A program made the position numbers and the translations under genes. From contig JAVBON010000045.1 in NCBI GenBank assembly GCA_031550525.1, positions 1 to 18,763 on the forward strand: a stretch of DNA of 18,763 nucleotides. Direction: 5' to 3'. A model generated the notes under the pieces. It was not told the origin of the DNA. It did no database searches and saw only the letters and a list, made by a program, of their open reading frames with translations. Below are positions 6,542-13,331 of this stretch, piece after piece. The DNA is from WRHT01 sp031550525 (GTDB lineage Bacteria > Desulfobacterota > Desulfovibrionia > Desulfovibrionales > Desulfovibrionaceae). Numbering within the stretch: position 1 is the stretch's first letter; each line of letters starts with the position of its first letter.

Positions 6542-7219
6542 TTATTCTTTTAGCTCGGAAAGTATATTCAGGCTTTCTTCCGCATCGTACCGCACAAACT
6601 CGTTAAGGTACTCCAGCAGAATAGTGTAGAGGCTGTCTTGGGAAAAACCACGCGCTCTTTGCACCAGCGCATCCAACCAGTTGGAGAGCAGCAGGGCGCG
6701 GTATTCGTTCTGGCGGCCAATGGCTGCCGCAATGTCGGATTTTGGCGGCATACCGGCAATAATACCAGCGTGGTACGCCATAAAACTTAATATTACAGCC
6801 AGGTTATCGTCTGTAAGGTCAACATTGCTCTCAAGCTCCACCCCTTGCGCATGGTAAGCGGCACGGGCGGAGAAAAATGAATTCTGGCAGAGCATCTGCT
6901 TGGGGCTGGTGTATACGGATTGGGCCAGCGAGACGGAGCCTTTGCCGCCCATGGTCAGAAACTCGCGGGCAAACAGGTTGGCAAGCTCCACCAATTGTTG
7001 CTCCTCGCCAAATTGGTCATACGCCTTTACGGCCTCGGCCAATCTGGGCACAGAGCTTTGCTCCGTCGCAAAGGCAGGGAGAGTGGCGGCGTTTTGCCTG
7101 AAAGATCTCCAAAATTCCGCCGTAAACTCCTGACGGAAGAGCAGAGAGAAAATGTCATAATAAGTTGCGGCAAGCTTGTGGTACTCCACCAGCTCCGCAT
7201 GCATTGCGACTTTTACCAT
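6542..7219 (-). CDS. TorD/DmsD-family molybdoenzyme maturation chaperone
   Basis: This 225-residue, mostly alpha-helical cytoplasmic protein lacks a signal peptide and metal motifs. The recognisable family region is around residues 108-150, with SVYTSPKQMLCQ and later LTDDNLAVILSFMAYHA, the counterpart of the conserved acidic 'D-H/N-L...FM..L' core of TorD proteins. These chaperones bind the Tat signal and apoenzyme of a specific DMSO-reductase-family partner until cofactor insertion is complete. The partner is almost certainly the molybdoenzyme encoded next downstream, 205 bases away. Two starts are possible, the ATG at 7219 and an in-frame ATG at 7204. Neither has a strong Shine-Dalgarno sequence; the first is preceded by CTGGA and a U7 run. 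Placement between cytochrome and catalytic genes supports one operon. Confidence 0.85.
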   Translation of the reverse strand: MVKVAMHAELVEYHKLAATYYDIFSLLFRQEFTAEFWRSFRQNAATLPAFATEQSSVPRLAEAVKAYDQFGEEQQLVELANLFAREFLTMGGKGSVSLAQSVYTSPKQMLCQNSFFSARAAYHAQGVELESNVDLTDDNLAVILSFMAYHAGIIAGMPPKSDIAAAIGRQNEYRALLLSNWLDALVQRARGFSQDSLYTILLEYLNEFVRYDAEESLNILSELKE

Positions 7220-7232
7220 AAAAAAATTCCAG

Positions 7233-7259
7233 GGCGGCGCCGCTGTGCGCGGCGCCGCC
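7233..7259 (-). terminator. Intercistronic hairpin with U-run (attenuator or partial terminator)
   Basis: The perfect 11-bp GC-only stem GGCGGCGCCGC / GCGGCGCCGCC has a 5-nt loop. On the minus strand it lies between the cytochrome stop codon and the chaperone start. It is followed by CCTGGAA then seven U residues, immediately before the chaperone ATG. It could reduce read-through from the cytochrome gene or protect its mRNA 3' end, letting the cytochrome be made in excess over the enzyme. Confidence 0.7.
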
Positions 7260-7268
7260 TGTAGTTTG

Positions 7269-8999
7269 CTATTTATTTTTTGGGAGGTGGCAGCTTTTGC
7301 AGTCCGTATCTTTTGGCGCAGCCAGGTTCATGGCGTTGTGGCAAGACATGCACTGCTGGTGGTAAGCCGCTTTAAGGGGAATTACTTCCACCTTGCCGTT
7401 AATGGCGTCTCTGGGGTGGCAGCTTGCGCAGGCCGGCGGGTTAAGGCTGGCCGGGCTGTTATGGTGGCAACCGGCGCAGGCGCGCAAATCGCCCATATGG
7501 AAGGCCGTAGCCAGCTTGTCGGCCCTGGCTGGCTCAAGCAGCGCTTTAACTATTTTGCGGTGTTCCAGCTTGACCGGCTCGTATTCCTTGGCCATTACGC
7601 CTATGCTTACAAATTCCGGAATATCGTCAAGGTTTACCTTAACCTGGGCGATTTCGCGCAGGCTCACGGCCTGCTGCGCCATTTGGGCTTTACCAGCGTC
7701 AGACAGGGCGGCTATGGCCTTGGCTGCTTCCAGTTTACCCGCATTGCCGCCCATGGGTATGTGGCAGACATTGCAACTATCGGTGGAGACCTTAAGGCTG
7801 GGGTTGGCGTGGCAGCCGGCGCACTGGGCGTTGGCTCTGGCCGTTTGCTGGTGGCAGCCGGTACAGGTCTCGCCGGGGCCCCAAATGGGCTTGTCGCCAT
7901 ACTTTACCAACTTGGACACGGACATGTTGCCCTGTGTATGGTTGGCCTGATAGGCGCTGATATTTTTAGCGCGCTCGTTGCCGGAAATGGTATGGCAATT
8001 GCCGCAACTTTCAATGCGTTTGTGGTGGCAGGTGGAGCATTGGTCTGCCTTAAGCTCGTGGGTTGTATGGTTGAATACGGCCGGAGACATGACCATGGAA
8101 GGCAATTGCTCGCCAGCCAGAGGCTTGGGCATTATAAAGGTCAGGGCTGGCTGCCCGCGTTCAAGGCGCGGTCCGTCGGCGTATTTTCTTTCAAGGCTCA
8201 GCGGCACGGCATGGCAGGTGGAACAGTTGGTTGGGCCGCTTTCTTTATTCTCAAGGGCCAGTTTGGCATGGCAGCTCAGGCAGGCCTGGTGCGATACGGA
8301 ATCGAGCCTGTGCACGCCTTTGGTTTCCACCGCAAAGTGGCAGGTAAAGCAGGCTTGCTCTTCACCCCTTACCAGCACCAAATCCTTGGGGGCGCCGGGG
8401 GCGGAGAGCTCGTCCGGCACAACGCTGTGGTGACAGACCGAGCAGTTGTCTTTCTCACCCTTTTTGGGGGCTATTACTTTAGCGTCGGAATGCACGGCGT
8501 GCAACGCCAGCGGCATGCGCACCTGCTTGAGCGTGGTGGCATACGGGCGTTTTTCCATATGGCAGGATGAGCATTCGCTTACGTTTTGCGGGCCTGTGCT
8601 CGCTCCGGCGGCGGAACGCTCCTGATGGCAGGAGACGCAGGCGTTATGGAAAAAGTCTTTGCGCTCGGAACCGGTTTTGCCTTTTGAATCTTTGTATACA
8701 AAGTCGTAGTAGCCGCGATCCGTCACACCGTGGCAGGTGGAGCAGTCTTTGCCCTTTTCGCCCAGGGCGGTAATGTGCTGGTCATGCAAAAAGGTGACTT
8801 GCGGTTTTTCTCTTTTGTCAAAACCGGCATCAAGCCTGTCCACAGTTACAATATCGGCCCTGGCGGCGTTGCTTATGCTCTTGCCGGGCTTGGCTTCCTG
8901 ATTGGTCGCGGCGCTTAGGGCGCCACCCAACAGAACCACCAGCATAAAAATGCCAAGGGCTGCAAATGTGGTCTTGTACGTGCTAGTCCGTTTTTTCAT
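7269..8999 (-). CDS. hmcA: 16-haem high-molecular-weight cytochrome c, HmcA-like
   Basis: The start is the ATG at 8999 with AAGGA seven bases upstream. An in-frame TTG at 9014 overlaps that site and is rejected. The 576-residue product has a signal peptide (MKKRTS, hydrophobic core to about residue 29, ALSAA) and exactly 16 CXXCH motifs, from residue 86 to residue 571, with a haem-free stretch at about 413-507. Haem number, size and the segments CHHNSPASLNPPACASCH and AAYHQQCMSCH are as I recall them in Desulfovibrio HmcA. Known HmcA is periplasmic, accepts electrons from hydrogenase via cytochrome c3, and belongs to the transmembrane Hmc complex. Here the HmcB-F genes are absent, and the following genes encode a TorD chaperone, a Tat molybdoenzyme and its Fe-S subunit. 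It is therefore probably the electron mediator of that enzyme. Confidence 0.93.
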   Translation of the reverse strand: MKKRTSTYKTTFAALGIFMLVVLLGGALSAATNQEAKPGKSISNAARADIVTVDRLDAGFDKREKPQVTFLHDQHITALGEKGKDCSTCHGVTDRGYYDFVYKDSKGKTGSERKDFFHNACVSCHQERSAAGASTGPQNVSECSSCHMEKRPYATTLKQVRMPLALHAVHSDAKVIAPKKGEKDNCSVCHHSVVPDELSAPGAPKDLVLVRGEEQACFTCHFAVETKGVHRLDSVSHQACLSCHAKLALENKESGPTNCSTCHAVPLSLERKYADGPRLERGQPALTFIMPKPLAGEQLPSMVMSPAVFNHTTHELKADQCSTCHHKRIESCGNCHTISGNERAKNISAYQANHTQGNMSVSKLVKYGDKPIWGPGETCTGCHQQTARANAQCAGCHANPSLKVSTDSCNVCHIPMGGNAGKLEAAKAIAALSDAGKAQMAQQAVSLREIAQVKVNLDDIPEFVSIGVMAKEYEPVKLEHRKIVKALLEPARADKLATAFHMGDLRACAGCHHNSPASLNPPACASCHPRDAINGKVEVIPLKAAYHQQCMSCHNAMNLAAPKDTDCKSCHLPKNK

Positions 9000-9018
9000 G
9001 GCCCATCCTTTCAAAGTG

Positions 9019-9035
9019 CGGCTAACGTATAGCCG
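9019..9035 (-). promoter_or_regulatory. Leader hairpin upstream of hmcA-like ribosome binding site
   Basis: A perfect 6-bp stem CGGCTA / TAGCCG with a 5-nt loop sits about 8 bases before the AAAGGA sequence of the cytochrome gene. It resembles in position the hairpin before the catalytic gene at 6348-6366. Confidence 0.45.
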
Positions 9036-9509
9036 GCATGAAAAAATACCAGGCGCAAAAAAACTTGCGTTGCGCGGAAAGTATCGGGTTCAGGCCCATG
9101 TGAGTTCTTTATGGGCGGCATAAAACCGGCATCCGTGCAATATGGCCCGTTGGCGCCTGGAAAACTTGAAAGACTGCCTTGCTGGGCAAAAAACCTTTGG
9201 TGGCAGCGGTTTTTTGCGAGGCTGTCTCCCTCCTGCTTCAAGTTCGGCATGAAGCATAATAAGCCTATTAATAGCCGTATTATAGCCCAATAGTCAATCA
9301 AATGCGGGCAAAAACACCACCCTTGACTGGAAATGCGCTTGCCCCCTTGGTAAAGGGCGGCAAGCGGGCGCGTATTTGCCATAACCGGTTCCGCCCCATA
9401 CCTGGCCAGGCTGAGCTTGCCGGGCAACAGGCAATTTTAACGGGCGCAAGGCCGCTGGCAATACGCGCTTTTGAGCAGGGCAGGGTGTATTCGGTTTGCG
9501 TCTGCCTGC
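9036..9509. other. Intergenic region upstream of the respiratory operon, no gene supported
   Basis: This stretch separates the ferritin-like gene from the cytochrome gene, both on the minus strand, and should hold the operon promoter. On the minus strand a TATAAT occurs at 9284-9279, without a good -35 at standard spacing. An imperfect 13-bp hairpin with one bulge lies at 9336-9366, without a T-run. Short ORFs on both strands (such as 9011-9427 minus) have no ribosome binding site or protein-like composition. Confidence 0.5.
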
Positions 9510-9965
9510 CTACAACGTATTTCTTTTTTTACTGAGCAGCAGAATATGCTTTTTTTCTTCATCTATGCAGTCTTTTACATATTTTTTTTCACTTTCCGGC
9601 ACCAAACTCAGCATAGCCATGAAGTAAAAAATTGTGTCTTTTTCAAATTGTATGGCAAGGCCGTAAGGCTCGGATAAATCTGGGTTTTCTTGCACAAAGA
9701 GCAAGTGGGTATCTAAAGAGGCTTTTACATACTCCAGATATTCGGCATCGTCGGCATCCGCCGGCAAATCAACCCCGCCTATGCGCCCGAGCATAAGAGA
9801 AAATATTTTCTCATGCTTAAGCTCTTCTCCCGCCATATACTCAAAAAATTCTTTTGCTTGCGCGCCGGTGCTTTTGGCGGCCACGTTTTTGTAAAATTTG
9901 TGGCCCCGGCGCTCTATTTCCACCGCAGCGGCTATTACGTCGTTAGCATTTACAAAGCTTGCCAT
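9510..9965 (-). CDS. Ferritin-like (rubrerythrin-family) diiron protein without rubredoxin domain
   Basis: The 151-residue four-helix protein has the diiron ligand pattern spaced over the helices: E16/E18 in AVEIERRGHKFY, E47/E48 and H51 in GEELKHEKIF, E108 in QFEKDTIFYF, and E136/E137 with H140 in DEEKKHILLL. This is the rubrerythrin/erythrin-like pattern. There is no C-terminal CXXC rubredoxin domain, so it is a stand-alone ferritin-like module. Likely roles are peroxide reduction or iron handling in the cytoplasm of an anaerobe, but redox partner and reaction cannot be read from sequence. The start has AAGGAG 6-7 bases upstream. It seems to be transcribed alone, 511 bases before the cytochrome gene. 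Fur-like AT-rich boxes lie about 200-260 bases upstream. Confidence 0.85.
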   Translation of the reverse strand: MASFVNANDVIAAAVEIERRGHKFYKNVAAKSTGAQAKEFFEYMAGEELKHEKIFSLMLGRIGGVDLPADADDAEYLEYVKASLDTHLLFVQENPDLSEPYGLAIQFEKDTIFYFMAMLSLVPESEKKYVKDCIDEEKKHILLLSKKRNTL

Positions 9966-10282
9966 ATGGTGCTCCTTTTTTGTCTTGCCTATTCATCTTA
10001 AAAATAACTGATTATTGTCTTTTTGCCGCGCGCAAACCGCGCCTGCTCAGGCAGGGCGGGCGCGGCGCGCTGAAGCCCGTGTATGTTTGGCGCGTGATTA
10101 AGCTTGCGCATGTCTGCCCGCAAGGCGCTTTGGGCTTACCAATCTTTTTTTGCCATAGAACAAAAATGATAATTATGAAATGAATTTTAGCCCGAAAAGG
10201 TGTAACCTGAACAGATAATTATTAAATAAAATGCGGATTGTTTTTTACCCCGGCCGCGTTAAACTTGGCGGGCAGGCAAAAT
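9966..10282. promoter_or_regulatory. Intergenic region upstream of ferritin-like gene with Fur-like AT boxes
   Basis: No gene is supported here. The part at about 10017-10110 is GC-rich and contains GCCTG-ct-CAGGC. At 10167-10178 and 10214-10227 are TGATAATTATGA and GATAATTATTAAAT, each resembling half or more of the Fur consensus TGATAAT-N-ATTATCA (second about 11 of 15 positions). Iron control of the downstream ferritin-like gene is plausible but weakly supported, because AT-rich DNA produces such matches by chance. Confidence 0.3.
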
Positions 10283-10333
10283 AGAAGAGCCGCGCTGTGC
10301 ACGGGGGACGCCCCGGCAAAGCACGACTCTTCT
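10283..10333 (-). terminator. Probable terminator after the chemoreceptor gene
   Basis: The arms AGAAGAG...GTGC and GCAC...CTCTTCT form an imperfect stem of about 18 bp with an inner CGGGG / CCCCG stem. On the minus strand it begins 27 bases after the chemoreceptor stop codon and is followed by ATTTTG, a weak U-run. Confidence 0.6.
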
Positions 10334-10360
10334 GGAAGTCATTTCATATTTGATTTAAAT

Positions 10361-12565
10361 TTAAATATTACGCAGGGCGCGCGTGGCCTCGCCCAACTGA
10401 TGCATGACCTTGCCCATTTCTTCAATGGCTCTGGCCGCAGCCTGCATTTCGTCGGTAGTGGTAACGGCTATGGCCTCCACCGAGCCGGTGGCCTCCGCAA
10501 TGGCGTTATTGGCCTCTACCTGCTGGTCGCCGACCTGGCTTATTTTTTTAACTTCAGCCGCGCTTTGCTCCACAAGCTCCACAATTTTGTTCAGCGCTTC
10601 TTTGGATTCCACCGATTTTTTCGCGCTTTCATCCACTTCGCGCATGGATGTTTCCATGGCCGCAATGGATTCGTTGGTGGCCTGCTGAATGGCACCCGTT
10701 ACCTGCTCCACCTGCTGTATTGACTGCATGGTTTTTTCGGCAAGTTTGCGCACCTCGTCGGCCACAACGGCAAAGCCGCGTCCGGCGTCTCCGGCTCTGG
10801 CCGCCTCAATGGCCGCGTTAAGGGCCAGCAGGTTGGTTTGGTCCGCCACTTCAAGAATAACAGTCATTATGTTTCTGATGCCATCGGATTTAGCGCTCAG
10901 TTCCTGCAGTGTGCCTTTAAGGGTTTGGCTGCTGTCGGCGACTTTTTGGATGGAGGAGTTGACGGAATCAAGCACTTTTCTGCTTTGCGCGGCCTGTATT
11001 TTGGCGGCATCGGTACGGGCTACGGCCTCGTTTACCTGGTGGTGCATATGGCTGGTGGCGTCTTCCAATATGCCCACGGCTTCTTTATTTTTTAAAGACT
11101 GGCTCATGGTGCTTGAGGCGCCGCTTTCGGCCTTTTCAATTTGGCGGGCCAAGTTGGCGGTTTCTTTGGCCAATTCTTGGGCAATGGCGTCTATTTGCCC
11201 TGCCAGCGAGTTCATTGTCGTATTTTTGGCCTCATCTTCCTTGGCCTTTTCTTCTATAACGGCAAGGGCGGATTCAGTTTTTTGACGGGCCTGAGCGCTT
11301 TCTTCAGCCAACTGGTTTGATTCGGCGAGGGTTTTACGCATCCAGGCGGTCATTTTGCGCAAAGCTTCAGCCAACTGGCCTATTTCATCTTTACGGTTAA
11401 GTGTGTACTCGCTATCCAGCTTACCGGCGGCGATGTTTTCGGCAAATGATACTCCGGAACGTATATCTTTGCTCAAACGGCTGATAAGCACGACAATAAG
11501 CGCCAAGACTATGGCTATGCCAAGCAGGGCTATGCCCAACTGCTTTATGGTGTCCATATTGGCGTCATGCATTACTTTGGCGTAAGGCAGGCTTATTATA
11601 AAGCTCCAGGCCACACTGCCGTCGCCATATGCAAGAGGGAGCGAAAGGTGCACGAATTCTTCTTTGCTGCTTTTTACCGGAGCGATATAATCATATTTCT
11701 TTTTTTCAATAACAGCTTGCTTTACAGCCTTTGGAAACAAATTTGAAATATCTTCGCCCACCAGAGTGGGATCATAAGACGCAAGAATAAGCCCTTCTTG
11801 CGAAACAACGGTAATAAACCCATCGCCCATTGGCCGTATTTTGCTTACTCTCTCCTGCAGCGAGACCAGACTCATATCGACACCGGCAACGCCCAGCACT
11901 TTTCCATTTACAAGAACAGGCGCTGAGATGGTGCTGACCAGCACATGCTCGTCTTTCTCCATGTATATTTCTGGGAAGGCGACCTTACGCGTCTGTTTGG
12001 GCAGAGCATAATAAGCGTCGGTATATTCCGAAGTGCCGGACGGGCTGGCTTCAATTTCGCCATTTTCGCCGGTTACCCAGTAGCTGCTGAAATCGCCGCC
12101 GCTAGAGGCTACCTCGCCGGGCGCATAGTCAGCATGCGGGCCGTACAGTTCAAGCATTTTTTCTTGCAGGGCGTCTTTGCTGTCGGCTGCGGCCTCAATT
12201 TTTTCCGGCACGAACATTTCATCAAGGCCGTCCAGGTTATTGGGCTCAAACATGAGCCATGTGCCCAAAAAATCAGAATTTTGTTTTTGTATGCCCCTTA
12301 CCATTTCTACCAGCAGGCCTCGGGCCGGTATGCCCTGCTGCTGTACACTGGCGGAGGTTTCGGCCAGCAGCGTGCTAATGTTGTAGCCGCGGTTGAGCAT
12401 GGTTAAAAAGGGCAGGGCCTCCTGCCGCAAGGTATTCTCCGCGTTGGACATCGCGCTGTGCATGGCGGCGGAACGCTGGCTGGTCTGACTGATGAGCAAA
12501 AGCGCAACAAGCAGCACGATCATTGGCAATATGGTTATGCACAGCAGTTTGGTTTGCAGTTTCAT
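10361..12565 (-). CDS. Methyl-accepting chemotaxis protein with dCache sensor domain
   Basis: The start is set at the ATG at 12565 (GGAG 6 bases upstream, then MKLQTKLL), giving 734 residues. A longer open frame to 12667 adds sequence without membrane or domain character. Residues 8-26 are the first membrane helix. Residues about 30-340 form a periplasmic dCache-type sensor, with the YYALPKQTRK / TISAPVLVNGKVLGVAGVDMSL pattern. Residues 343-362 are the second helix, about 363-415 HAMP, and the rest a coiled-coil signalling domain. The hairpin tip at about 573-608 (VADQTNLLALNAAIEAARAG) contacts CheA/CheW. There is no CheR-binding pentapeptide; the protein ends RALRNI. The ligand is unknown; dCache domains of this style often bind amino acids or other small organic ligands. 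No che genes are adjacent, so it is an orphan receptor. Confidence 0.93.
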   Translation of the reverse strand: MKLQTKLLCITILPMIVLLVALLLISQTSQRSAAMHSAMSNAENTLRQEALPFLTMLNRGYNISTLLAETSASVQQQGIPARGLLVEMVRGIQKQNSDFLGTWLMFEPNNLDGLDEMFVPEKIEAAADSKDALQEKMLELYGPHADYAPGEVASSGGDFSSYWVTGENGEIEASPSGTSEYTDAYYALPKQTRKVAFPEIYMEKDEHVLVSTISAPVLVNGKVLGVAGVDMSLVSLQERVSKIRPMGDGFITVVSQEGLILASYDPTLVGEDISNLFPKAVKQAVIEKKKYDYIAPVKSSKEEFVHLSLPLAYGDGSVAWSFIISLPYAKVMHDANMDTIKQLGIALLGIAIVLALIVVLISRLSKDIRSGVSFAENIAAGKLDSEYTLNRKDEIGQLAEALRKMTAWMRKTLAESNQLAEESAQARQKTESALAVIEEKAKEDEAKNTTMNSLAGQIDAIAQELAKETANLARQIEKAESGASSTMSQSLKNKEAVGILEDATSHMHHQVNEAVARTDAAKIQAAQSRKVLDSVNSSIQKVADSSQTLKGTLQELSAKSDGIRNIMTVILEVADQTNLLALNAAIEAARAGDAGRGFAVVADEVRKLAEKTMQSIQQVEQVTGAIQQATNESIAAMETSMREVDESAKKSVESKEALNKIVELVEQSAAEVKKISQVGDQQVEANNAIAEATGSVEAIAVTTTDEMQAAARAIEEMGKVMHQLGEATRALRNI

Positions 12566-12922
12566 GTTTGCTCCAGAGAAGGCATTTGAGATAGGCTTAA
12601 TAAAATATTCGTATATCTTACGGAAATTTAATACGAAATTGTCATGCTGGCCCATTTTTTCCCGCATGACAAATTGGTTTGCCTCTATTATCGGGTTTAT
12701 GTGATGAAAACAATAGTCGTTTTTTCAAGACTATAATATTATAATCTGTAACATGCTATTTTAATTATATTAAAGTTTATTGCACGGTATGCGTAGCAAG
12801 CATCATTTGCGCCGCACGAGCAATACGCTGGTTTGGTAAACGACGGGTTAAGTTTGACCAGCGGCGCGATGGGGATCTGGCGCTTGCCGTTTTTTGGGCG
12901 GCACTGGAGCCATGGCCGGAGT

Positions 12923-13060
12923 ATGGAGCAGGTAAAGCAAAAGGCCCTGGACGAACAGGGCCTTAAGTATGGCGGCAACAGCGCCAAAGGTAAGGTAGAA
13001 CAAGCAATATATACTGGCCGTCTAACGGTAATAAGCTTGAAAAATGTAAATTTGTTGTAA
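12923..13060 (+). CDS. Possible small ORF of unknown function (45 codons), weak
   Basis: From the ATG at 12923 a frame runs 45 codons (MEQVKQKALDEQGLKYGGN..., ending NLL). It has balanced, protein-like composition and codon use similar to neighbours. The same frame stays open upstream to 12797, so it could be the tail of a decayed gene. No good Shine-Dalgarno sequence precedes the ATG (GGAG ends only two bases before it). A 9-bp hairpin AAGGCCCTG / CAGGGCCTT at about 12940-12963 lies within it, which is more typical of a structured non-coding region. I do not recognise the product. Confidence 0.2.
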   Translation: MEQVKQKALDEQGLKYGGNSAKGKVEQAIYTGRLTVISLKNVNLL

Positions 13061-13087
13061 CGAAATAAATACAATGTCATTGTATAA

Positions 13088-13103
13088 TGTGAAATTTATC
13101 ACA
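13088..13103. promoter_or_regulatory. Perfect CRP/HcpR-type palindromic operator
   Basis: TGTGA-AATTTA-TCACA matches the CRP-family consensus TGTGA-N6-TCACA at all ten specified positions. It lies in the AT-rich gap 12566-13331 between the divergent chemoreceptor (-) and DUF2207 (+) genes, 523 and 229 bases from their starts. The rest of this gap is AT-rich, contains a possible TATA-rich promoter at about 13180-13197, and one weak small ORF (12923-13060). A second, near-perfect site of the same type is at 6478-6493. Confidence 0.6.
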
Positions 13104-13331
13104 GCAAAATTTAACTGGCAACAACAATTTACCATAAAGTGTAAACTTAATTTTACGCATAAAAATATTTTTTATTTTCAACATATTATATATAAATGCT
13201 GAGGCTATGCCACAAGCCGCCGCATGGTTATGAAATAGCTTCCAAAGTTCGCTTGCGCGGTGTGGGTAGTGTAATTATAGTCACTGCGCCCGTACCGTTG
13301 GGCAAACACTTTTTCCGTTATCAGGGCCAGT

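Noticed and set aside
7176..8570. 464-codon + strand ORF opposite the 16-haem cytochrome gene
   Set aside because: The minus strand shows 16 regular haem motifs, a signal peptide and a ribosome site; the antisense frame has none of these.
9011..9427. 138-codon minus ORF upstream of the cytochrome gene
   Set aside because: No ribosome site and no recognisable domain; it overlaps the cytochrome leader and the operon promoter region.
12739..13080. 113-codon minus ORF between chemoreceptor and DUF2207 genes
   Set aside because: Cys/Pro/Arg-rich, unlike a folded protein, no ribosome site; it is antisense to a more protein-like + frame.
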